64,000 nucleotides of DNA from contig DAIQOA010000001.1 of NCBI GenBank assembly GCA_036788095.1, positions 1 to 64,000 of the forward strand, in the 5' to 3' direction. Under the pieces are notes generated by a model that was not told where the DNA came from, ran no database searches, and was given only the letters and a program-made list of their open reading frames with translations. Of this stretch, positions 25,837 through 33,062 are shown one piece after another; position 1 is the first letter of the stretch; each line of letters begins with the position of its first letter. The stretch comes from Anaerohabitans sp036788095. Lineage in GTDB: Bacteria > Zhuqueibacterota > Zhuqueibacteria > Residuimicrobiales > Residuimicrobiaceae. Both the position numbers and the translations under genes were made by a program.

Positions 25837-26859
25837 ATGGCAGGAAGGAATCGATATAGCCTGAACACGGCGCTGCGTTACGTATTTTTGTTGACCGCCG
25901 TGCTGTTTTTAAGCCGGCCGGCGGACGGGCAAGGGCTTTTACCCCGGCTGGGTGAGCAACGCGCCGGCACCGCCTCCCTGACGTTTCTCAAGATCGGCGT
26001 GGGCGCTCGAGCGGTCTCCATGGCCGGCGCCTATGTGGCCATGGCCAACGACGCCTCCGCAACCTATTGGAATCCCGCCGGCCTGGTGCAGATCGGCCGT
26101 AACGAACTGGTCGTTTCGCACTCCGACTGGCTGGTGGATGTTGATTACGAATATCTGGGCTATGTGCATCAAGTGACGCGGAATTTAAGCCTGGGCGCTT
26201 TTGCAGGCTATCTCCATTTTGCCGATATGCCGGTGACCACCGAGTATCATCCTTACGGCAACGGCGATTATTTTTCTTATCACGACTGGGTGGCCGGGCT
26301 GAGCGCTTCGCTCAAAATGACAGACCGGTTTTCCTTCGGCGTGACCGCTAAATACGCGGCCGAGGAACTGGCCGGTCTGCGCATGGGCGGCCTGCTGCTG
26401 GACATGGGCACCTATTACTGGACCGGCTACAAAACCCTGCGCCTGGCCGCTGCCCTGCGCAATTTCGGCAACGACATGCGGCCGGCTGGAACCTATCTGC
26501 GCACAAAAACCAGCGGCGCTACGGTCACCTCCTATCAGGCGTTCTCGCCGCCGACGCTCTTTACTCTGGGCGCGGCTATGGACGTGTATCAGTCGGACGC
26601 CCATCGGGTCACCGCGACGGTGCAGATGAATCATCCCATGGACGATCAGGAAAATTTTCTCATGGGCGGCGAGTACCGGTTCCGCTCGCTCTTTGCCTTT
26701 CGCGGCGGCTATCGCGCCAGCTCGGGCGAGAATCACTGGACCTTTGGCGCCGGCGCCAAGTTCATCCTCAAGGGAGCGCATCTCAAGATCGATTATGCCT
26801 ATGCGGATTACACCCATTTGACCATGACACAGCAATTCACCTTTGGATTTGAATTTTAA
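25837..26859 (+). CDS. PorV/PorQ-family outer-membrane beta-barrel protein
   Basis: A 340-residue exported beta-barrel of the PorV/PorQ (UPF0164) type. The diagnostic N-terminal stretch is FLKIGVGARAVSMAGAYVAM, followed by NDASATYWNPAGL, and the protein ends in an alternating strand FGFEF. In Bacteroidota PorV shuttles type IX cargo from the translocon to the attachment complex, which fits the sorting-domain proteins nearby; paralogues of unknown role also exist. It starts 5 bp after the TonB receptor and overlaps the next gene by one base. Confidence 0.87.
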   Translation: MAGRNRYSLNTALRYVFLLTAVLFLSRPADGQGLLPRLGEQRAGTASLTFLKIGVGARAVSMAGAYVAMANDASATYWNPAGLVQIGRNELVVSHSDWLVDVDYEYLGYVHQVTRNLSLGAFAGYLHFADMPVTTEYHPYGNGDYFSYHDWVAGLSASLKMTDRFSFGVTAKYAAEELAGLRMGGLLLDMGTYYWTGYKTLRLAAALRNFGNDMRPAGTYLRTKTSGATVTSYQAFSPPTLFTLGAAMDVYQSDAHRVTATVQMNHPMDDQENFLMGGEYRFRSLFAFRGGYRASSGENHWTFGAGAKFILKGAHLKIDYAYADYTHLTMTQQFTFGFEF

Positions 26860-28097
26860 TGAAGCGCACTGATTACATGGTCGTCGTCGCGCTGTTGACC
26901 ACCCTGGGATGCAGCGAGTACAAGATGCCGCTGCCGAGTCCGGCCACCGGCAGCCTGTCCTTCGGCGCCAATGACACCAGCTATGTGGAGCTCCAGCCGC
27001 AATGGGACGCCGCGTATCTGGGCGTGCCGCTGCAGGCGCCGGGGGATTTGACCATCAGCGCCGACGGCACGCTCTATCTGGCGGATGAAGGGGCAGACCG
27101 GATTTACGCCCTGAGCAAAGCGGGCCGCATTCTTGGTGATTTCGGCCAGAATGCGCTGGACGCGGTAGCCAAGCCACGCGCGCTGGCCATGGACAGCAAG
27201 CTGAATCTGCTCATCGTCGACGGCACCCACACGCTGTATATCTGGAATCAATTCTTGAATCGCATTCCCATCGATTCGGTGGCGGACTCCGCCATCTTTT
27301 TCGACCGGGAGAAAAACGAAACCGTTCAGTTGACCCTCGAGGAGTGGTCGCAGCGCGTCAGCGCAGGAGCCTCTTCGTTGATGCTGCGCCGTTATCTCTT
27401 TCGCAGCGATCCGGAACGCATCGCCGCCGCCCGCGGGATCTATCCGGCGTATCAGGACGAGGACGCGGCTGCGCAGTATAACGGCGTTGCCGCGGGCAAA
27501 TACAGCGAAGAGACGGTCTACCTGACGGAATCCCACACCGATCGGATTCTGCAACTGCTGCTGATGCCGAATCTGGCGTTTAAAGGAAAAGACCGGAGCG
27601 TGCTGTTCGGGTACAGGGCGGTGCTGCAAAAGACCGTGGCGGTTTTCGGCTCCGGATCAGGCACTGTGGATGATCCCTGGGCCATCACCACCGACAGCGA
27701 TGAAAATCTATATTTCACCCAATTGGGCGGCAATTTTCGCGTGCAGAAATTGAGCGCCGCCACTTTTACGCCGCGCTATGTGCTCTATCAGCATGCGATC
27801 ATGGATCTCGAGCGGTTCGTCGCGCCCTATGATATGGCGCTGGACGGATCGAACCAAATTTTTGTCCTTGACGGCGCTACCGGCGCGGTGACCAAGTTCG
27901 CCAACTCGGGGAGCAAAGCCGGACAGATGCTCAGTCTGGGAAAAAAGGGGCTGGCTCTGGCTCGTTTTCAAGAGGGAAAAGGGCTGCTGGTCAGCGATCA
28001 GGTCGTCTATGTGGTCGAACGCGGCGCCCGGTGCATCCGCCGGTTTCAGTATTCCGTCTCGGAATCTGATCTTCCCTATGACGACAAAAAACCTTGA
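26859..28097 (+). CDS. NHL-repeat (beta-propeller) lipoprotein
   Basis: A 412-residue lipoprotein (VALLTTLGCSE, Cys about residue 19). It contains repeated NHL/6-bladed propeller units: PGDLTISADGTLYLADEGADRIYAL, PRALAMDSKLNLLIVDG, DPWAITTDSDENLYFTQLGG and YDMALDGSNQIFVLDG. NHL propellers usually mediate ligand or protein contacts. Its ATG overlaps the PorV-like stop (TAATG), so translation is likely coupled. With the preceding three genes it forms a tight four-gene unit. Confidence 0.83.
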   Translation: MKRTDYMVVVALLTTLGCSEYKMPLPSPATGSLSFGANDTSYVELQPQWDAAYLGVPLQAPGDLTISADGTLYLADEGADRIYALSKAGRILGDFGQNALDAVAKPRALAMDSKLNLLIVDGTHTLYIWNQFLNRIPIDSVADSAIFFDREKNETVQLTLEEWSQRVSAGASSLMLRRYLFRSDPERIAAARGIYPAYQDEDAAAQYNGVAAGKYSEETVYLTESHTDRILQLLLMPNLAFKGKDRSVLFGYRAVLQKTVAVFGSGSGTVDDPWAITTDSDENLYFTQLGGNFRVQKLSAATFTPRYVLYQHAIMDLERFVAPYDMALDGSNQIFVLDGATGAVTKFANSGSKAGQMLSLGKKGLALARFQEGKGLLVSDQVVYVVERGARCIRRFQYSVSESDLPYDDKKP

Positions 28098-28214
28098 TGG
28101 TCAAGGCAGGAAAGGAGGCCTGGAGATCACATAAAAGAGTACGCACAAAGAAGAAAGGGGCGGTTGGGCAGCCGTTCGTTTTTCGGATAACCTTATTTTT
28201 GGAGGAGTGGAGTT

Positions 28215-30929
28215 ATGAAAAAAATTTTCAAGGTGGCGGGAGCGCTGTGCCTGTTGTTTATATTCGCCGCCGGCTCGTACGCACAGACAGGCAAAATCGT
28301 CGGTCGCGTGATCGACGCCACTATGAAGCAGGAGATGATCGGGGCTAACGTGCAGGTAACCGGTACCATGCTGGGTGCGGTGACGGATGTGCGCGGGAAT
28401 TACACGATCACAGGCGTGCCGGCCGGCACTCATTCATTAAAAGTTTCCTTTGTCGGTTACCAGACGGCTGAAGGTTCAGCCGCGGTCACCGCGGGAAAAA
28501 CGACGGTCCTAGATTTTGCGTTGACGCCGACGATGATCATCACCAAGGGCATCAGCGTTTTTGCCGACCGCGCCAAGGAGCGCGAGACCCCGGTGGCGTT
28601 CACCAACATTCAAAAACAGGAGATGGTGCAAAGACTGGGTTCCCGCGACATTCCGCTGGTGCTCACCACGGCGCCGAGCGTGTACGCCACCCCTTCGGGC
28701 GGCGGCGCGGGAGATGCCCGCATGAACATCCGCGGTTTTGATCAGCGTAACGTAGCCATCATGATCAACGGCGTGCCGATCAATGACATGGAGAACGGCT
28801 GGGTGTACTGGTCCAACTGGGACGGCGTTTCCGACGCCACCTCCTCGATCCAGCTGCAGCGTGGCCTCAGTGCCGTCAATCTGGCCACCCCCTCCATCGG
28901 CGGTACGATGAACATCATCACTGATCCCAGCGCACAGTCCGCCGGCATCATCGCACGGCAGGAGATCGGCAGCGGCGGTTTTCTCAAGACCACGGTCAGC
29001 GCCGCCAGCGGGCTGCTGAACGGCAAGTTCTCCGTCAATGGAACAGTGGTGCGTAAAACCGGCGACGGCATTGTCGACGCGACCTATACCGACGCCTGGG
29101 CGTATTATTTGGGAGCGGCCTACAACCTCAACACCAACAACCGCATCGAGCTGTATGCCATGGGCGCTCCGCAGATGCACGGCCAGAATATCAACAAGCA
29201 GAACATCGGCGTTTTCAACAAAGAATTCGCTCTGGGCCTCGAGGGGTACGATCCGGCGGCGGCCGACAAATATGTCGAGTCCTCCTCGGGCGTCAAGTAC
29301 AATCAGAACTGGAACACCGTCAGCTCGTCCTACGCCGGCAAACAGTACTGGAATGGAAAAACGCACGATCGCCAGACCTCGGACGTCCTCTACGAACGGG
29401 AAAACTATTATCACAAGCCGGTCGTGAACCTGAACTGGTACTCCAAGCTCAGTGAAAAAGCGGGCCTCTATTCGGTGGCCTATTACGCCGGCGGCCGCGG
29501 TGGCGGCTCGGGCACTTACGGATCAGTGACCAGCGATAAGAGCCAATTCCCCAATCCCAGAGATTGGAACGCGACCATCGCCAAGAACCAGGCCAGCACC
29601 ACCGGCGCTTTGGGAGTGCTGCGCAACAGCACCAACAATCAGGATGCTTTCGGCGCCATCTCCAAACTCAACTATGCGTTCAGCAAAAATCTCAAGAGCG
29701 CGATCGGCGTCGATTGGCGTACCGCATCCATCGATCATTACCGTGAAATCCGCGATATGCTCGGCGGCGCCTATTATGTCGACCTCAAGGCCGACAAGGT
29801 CAGTCCGCGCAGCGACTTTTGGACTGCTGAACAGACTCAGCGCAAGCTGGGCGACCGGATCGATTACGATTTCACCAACAGCGTCAACTGGATGGGCTGC
29901 TTTGGTCAAGTAGAGTATACGCTGAACAAAATCAGCACCTACGCCATGGCCGGCTGGTCGACCATCAAGTACGACCACACCAACCATTTCAAAAAAGACG
30001 AGGCCGGCAAAGAGCTCTATTTGGAGAGCGACTGGATCGGCGGCGCGCAGGTTAAAGGCGGCGCCAGCTATCGCGCCACGGAGAGCATGGATATCTACGC
30101 CAACATCGGTCATGTTTCCAAGGTGCCGATTTTTGACAACGTCATCAGCGACGTCACCTCATCTCTGGCCGCGGCGCCGGTGAATGAAAAATTCTTTTCC
30201 ATGGAAGCGGGCGTCAATATGCGCCTGCTGACCAATCAACTGGTCGGCAAGGTGAACATCTATCGCACCACCTGGATGGACCGCGCAAAATCCTATTCCA
30301 TCATCGATGCCAACGGCGACGAGTCCATCGTTTTTGTCACCGGCATGGATCAGTTACATCAGGGCGTTGAGGTGGAGCTCGCTTACCAGCCGGTCAAACA
30401 GGCCCGGCTGGATGGAACGGTCAGCGTCGGCGACTGGACCAACACCAGCGACGTCAGCGGCTATTATAAGGATTACTCCGGCGGCGTAGAGACCGACAAG
30501 AGCTACAATTTCTACGTGGACGGCCTCAAAGTCGGCGATCAGCCGCAAAAGATGCTAGCCCTCAGCGCCAGCCTCTTTCCGCTGAACGGCATGACCCTGG
30601 AAATTTCGGCCCGTCACTATCGCGATCACTTTTCCTCCTGGGATCCCTTTGGCCGCTCCAACGCGGCCGATCGCACTCAGAGCTGGAGAGCCCCGAACTA
30701 TACGCTCCTTGACCTGCATGCCGCCTACACGCTGCCGGTTCAGGTCGGCAGGGCCAAAATGCAGGTGTTCGCCCACTGTTTCAACCTGCTGGATGAGCTT
30801 TACATCCAGGACGCGGTGGACAACAGCAGCTACAGCTCTTTTGGTCCCAAGACGCATGCGGCGGATGACGCCGAGGTCTGGATGGGCCTGCCGCGCAATT
30901 TCAATCTGGGCCTTCAGGTCAGCTACTAG
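28215..30929 (+). CDS. TonB-dependent receptor (second), carboxypeptidase-regulatory-like N-terminus
   Basis: A 904-residue outer-membrane receptor: signal peptide ending SYAQ, a CarboxypepD_reg-like domain (GRVIDATMKQEMIGANVQV), then a plug with DARMNIRGFDQRNVAIMING and GVPINDMENGWVYWSNWDG, a motif of the Fe-siderophore/FecA-like TonB receptor group. A C-terminal barrel ends NFNLGLQVSY. A GGAGGAG ribosome-binding site precedes ATG 28215. The 117-bp gap before it and the terminator after it suggest a single-gene unit or the end of the cluster. The substrate is unknown. Confidence 0.9.
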   Translation: MKKIFKVAGALCLLFIFAAGSYAQTGKIVGRVIDATMKQEMIGANVQVTGTMLGAVTDVRGNYTITGVPAGTHSLKVSFVGYQTAEGSAAVTAGKTTVLDFALTPTMIITKGISVFADRAKERETPVAFTNIQKQEMVQRLGSRDIPLVLTTAPSVYATPSGGGAGDARMNIRGFDQRNVAIMINGVPINDMENGWVYWSNWDGVSDATSSIQLQRGLSAVNLATPSIGGTMNIITDPSAQSAGIIARQEIGSGGFLKTTVSAASGLLNGKFSVNGTVVRKTGDGIVDATYTDAWAYYLGAAYNLNTNNRIELYAMGAPQMHGQNINKQNIGVFNKEFALGLEGYDPAAADKYVESSSGVKYNQNWNTVSSSYAGKQYWNGKTHDRQTSDVLYERENYYHKPVVNLNWYSKLSEKAGLYSVAYYAGGRGGGSGTYGSVTSDKSQFPNPRDWNATIAKNQASTTGALGVLRNSTNNQDAFGAISKLNYAFSKNLKSAIGVDWRTASIDHYREIRDMLGGAYYVDLKADKVSPRSDFWTAEQTQRKLGDRIDYDFTNSVNWMGCFGQVEYTLNKISTYAMAGWSTIKYDHTNHFKKDEAGKELYLESDWIGGAQVKGGASYRATESMDIYANIGHVSKVPIFDNVISDVTSSLAAAPVNEKFFSMEAGVNMRLLTNQLVGKVNIYRTTWMDRAKSYSIIDANGDESIVFVTGMDQLHQGVEVELAYQPVKQARLDGTVSVGDWTNTSDVSGYYKDYSGGVETDKSYNFYVDGLKVGDQPQKMLALSASLFPLNGMTLEISARHYRDHFSSWDPFGRSNAADRTQSWRAPNYTLLDLHAAYTLPVQVGRAKMQVFAHCFNLLDELYIQDAVDNSSYSSFGPKTHAADDAEVWMGLPRNFNLGLQVSY

Positions 30930-30944
30930 GTTTTTGTTTCTGCA

Positions 30945-30972
30945 AGCCCCCAGCCACGGGGGCTTTTTTTTT
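30945..30972 (+). terminator. Intrinsic terminator after the second TonB receptor
   Basis: AGCCCCC (30945-30951) / GGGGGCT (30958-30964), 6-nt loop, followed by a run of nine T. It lies 16 bp past the stop codon. Confidence 0.9.
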
Positions 30973-31047
30973 CTTGGACGCGCGCTGTTTGCCGGTTTTT
31001 TTCTCTGATTCTGCATTTATCGCCGCCGGCCAGCCGCGATTTAGTCC

Positions 31048-31076
31048 TTGACATTCACCGCAAATCGTGATAACTT
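31048..31076 (+). promoter_or_regulatory. Promoter of the ogt-Nudix pair
   Basis: Consensus TTGACA (31048-31053), 17-bp spacer, TAACTT (31071-31076), 32 bp upstream of ATG 31109. Confidence 0.7.
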
Positions 31077-31108
31077 TTTATAATTTATGCGGGGAAAAGG
31101 AGAGAGGA

Positions 31109-31615
31109 ATGGCGAAACAGTTATCCTACTGCCTTTATGCCTGGGACCCGGCCAATCTGATGTTGGTCGCCTCTGAGCAGGGTTTGTTCCGGATCGAATT
31201 CGTCCGCCCGGGCGAAGAGGACCGGTTCCTCACCGCTTTGCCGCCGGCGGTTCATTTGGTCAAGGACGAGCGTGCTTTCGACAAGGTGCGGACGCAGCTG
31301 GATATCTATTTTTCCGGCAAGCCGGTAAAATGGCAAATGGCGCTGGATGTATCGTCCGGCACGGATTTTCAGCAAGTGGTGTGGTCGGCCCTGCGCCGGA
31401 TTCCCTATGGGAAGACCATCACCTATGGACAACTGGCCCAGAGCATCGGCAAGCCCGGCGCCAGCCGTGCGGTCGGTACGGCCAACGCCGCCAATCCTCT
31501 CCCGGTCATTATCCCCTGTCATCGCGTGGTGGCCGGCAGCGGCCGCTTGGGCGGATTCAGCGGCGGCCTGCACATCAAACAGGCGCTGTTGCGGTTGGAG
31601 GGGGTTCTGCTGTAA
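31109..31615 (+). CDS. ogt: Methylated-DNA--protein-cysteine S-methyltransferase
   Basis: A 168-residue suicide repair protein removing alkyl groups from O6-guanine. The acceptor cysteine is in the motif PVIIPCHRVV. The helix-turn-helix region contains IPYGKTITYGQLA and ASRAVGTANAANP. A GGFSGGLHIKQALL C-terminus is typical. Length fits Ogt-type enzymes, with no AdaA domain. ATG 31109 has AAGGAGAG upstream; an in-frame extension to 31067 is judged non-coding because it runs through the promoter. Overlaps the next gene by one base. Confidence 0.95.
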   Translation: MAKQLSYCLYAWDPANLMLVASEQGLFRIEFVRPGEEDRFLTALPPAVHLVKDERAFDKVRTQLDIYFSGKPVKWQMALDVSSGTDFQQVVWSALRRIPYGKTITYGQLAQSIGKPGASRAVGTANAANPLPVIIPCHRVVAGSGRLGGFSGGLHIKQALLRLEGVLL

Positions 31616-32376
31616 TGGCGGTGTATCGCACTCTGGCCAGAGGAAGTTGGCGCAGCGACCAAGTACGCATGGAGTGGCGTGCGGAATTTCATGCCCTGCC
31701 GGAGGTTCTGCAGCCTGAAGTCGAACGCCTGTGGCGGGAGAAGGAAAAGCAGGGTCACTTTAACGGCCATATGGCCCGGCTGGATGGGTACGAGATGCAA
31801 AACAGCTGTCTGTGCTTGCGTCTGTCCACCGGCGATTATCGAACATTGATGTATTCAAACGCCTTTACGGAACAGCTGTTGCGCGATTGGTCCGCTCAGG
31901 CCCTGTCCTGCGCTCTGGGCATCAGCGCTCTGGTGCGCAGCCGCGACGGCCGGGTGGCGCTGATCCGGCGCAGCGACACGGTCGGCGAATATCCGGGGCA
32001 CCTCGATGTGTTCGGCGGCCACATCGATGAGACGCTGCGGGGGAATGAACACGCCGCTTTTTTAGCCATGCGGCAAGAGCTGGAGGAAGAAGCGGCGCTG
32101 AAAAGCGAAGAATACGATTTGCAGTGCTTTGGCCTGATCGAGGCGCTGGACCATCGCAAGCCGGAATTGCTATTTCTCGCCGACTGTCGGCTGACGGCGG
32201 ATGAGATCGCGGCGCGAGTGCGTGAGGCGGTCGATCGCCACGAGTTGCAGCAGCTGCTGTTTTTTCCCGATCAGGGCAAGGCCCTCGAGCGGGTGCTGGC
32301 GGTTGAAAGGATGATCAGTCCGTCCGCGGTGGGATGTGTGGAGGAATATATCAAAGCAGAGCGAGGACAAAGATGA
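31615..32376 (+). CDS. Nudix hydrolase, NUDT22-like
   Basis: A 253-residue protein with an N-terminal region (residues about 1-95, ending in YRTLMYSNAFTEQLL) and a Nudix domain with HLDVFGGHIDE and the helix FLAMRQELEEEAAL. The Nudix box is atypical in the loop between GGH and the REUxEE helix. The layout, with a long N-terminal domain and a GHLDVFGGH entry, resembles animal NUDT22, a UDP-sugar diphosphatase, more than MutT; that is my inference from memory. The ATG at 31615 overlaps the ogt stop (TAATG), implying coupling with DNA repair. Substrate unproven. Confidence 0.75.
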   Translation: MAVYRTLARGSWRSDQVRMEWRAEFHALPEVLQPEVERLWREKEKQGHFNGHMARLDGYEMQNSCLCLRLSTGDYRTLMYSNAFTEQLLRDWSAQALSCALGISALVRSRDGRVALIRRSDTVGEYPGHLDVFGGHIDETLRGNEHAAFLAMRQELEEEAALKSEEYDLQCFGLIEALDHRKPELLFLADCRLTADEIAARVREAVDRHELQQLLFFPDQGKALERVLAVERMISPSAVGCVEEYIKAERGQR

Positions 32377-32457
32377 TGGGCGGAGAAAAGTTTCCTCATT
32401 CGAGAAAGATAAGCCAAAAAACAGACCTCATCAATATTAATAAAACGTGATCAGGCC

Positions 32458-32958
32458 ATGAAAGAAAAACACAAACATCATCACAGAAAGCAGCATCGGC
32501 CGGCGGTGGAGCCCCTGCAGGTCGATCCCAACAAATCCTATGATTTCCCCAATGTCAACCGGGTGGTGGTGGCGGGAATGCTGATGCAGGACCCGCCGCT
32601 GCGCTGGACCTCGCGCGGCGTGCCGGTGACCAACTTTGTCATCTGCACCGAGCCCGAAGCGGAAGCCGGCGCACTGGAGGGCATGGAGCGGGAACATTGC
32701 TACATCAGCGTTGTCGTCTGGGCTCAGCAGGCGGTGCAATGCAACAAATATTTGAAAAGAGGCAACAGCGTGCTGATCATCGGCGAACTGCAGTCCATGC
32801 CCAACAGCGCGCCGGAGAAAGTCTATTATCCCATTCAGATCAACGCCCAGTGGATTCAGTATCTGGAAAAGGGCCTGGTGACCGCCATCGATCCGAGCTA
32901 TGAGAACCAGGGCAACGGGATTCTGGAAACCTCGGAGAACACCACCACCGGCGCCTAG
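32458..32958 (+). CDS. Single-stranded DNA-binding protein-like OB-fold protein
   Basis: A 166-residue protein whose core (residues about 30-140) is an SSB OB-fold: NRVVVAGMLMQDPPLRWTSRG, VPVTNFVICT, HCYISVVVWAQQAVQCNKYL and LKRGNSVLIIGEL. It differs from the housekeeping SSB in two ways. The N-terminus is a His/Lys-rich extension (KEKHKHHHRKQHR), and the C-terminus (ENTTTGA) lacks the acidic DDDIPF-like tip that recruits repair and replication partners. It is probably a second, specialised SSB. It lies 81 bp after the Nudix gene, possibly in the same transcript. Confidence 0.8.
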   Translation: MKEKHKHHHRKQHRPAVEPLQVDPNKSYDFPNVNRVVVAGMLMQDPPLRWTSRGVPVTNFVICTEPEAEAGALEGMEREHCYISVVVWAQQAVQCNKYLKRGNSVLIIGELQSMPNSAPEKVYYPIQINAQWIQYLEKGLVTAIDPSYENQGNGILETSENTTTGA

Positions 32959-32971
32959 TGCGAATCCCCAC

Positions 32972-33016
32972 GAGCTGTCCTTCGTAATCGCTGCAACAGG
33001 GCAGGCTCTTTTTTTT
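32972..33016 (+). terminator. Probable terminator after the SSB-like gene
   Basis: An imperfect stem between GAGCTGTCC (32972-32980) and GGCAGGCTC (33000-33008), followed by eight T (33009-33016). Confidence 0.5.
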
Positions 33017-33062
33017 CACTCGCAAGGTCGGACTGATCCAGGGTTTTTCAGTCAGGTGTTGC

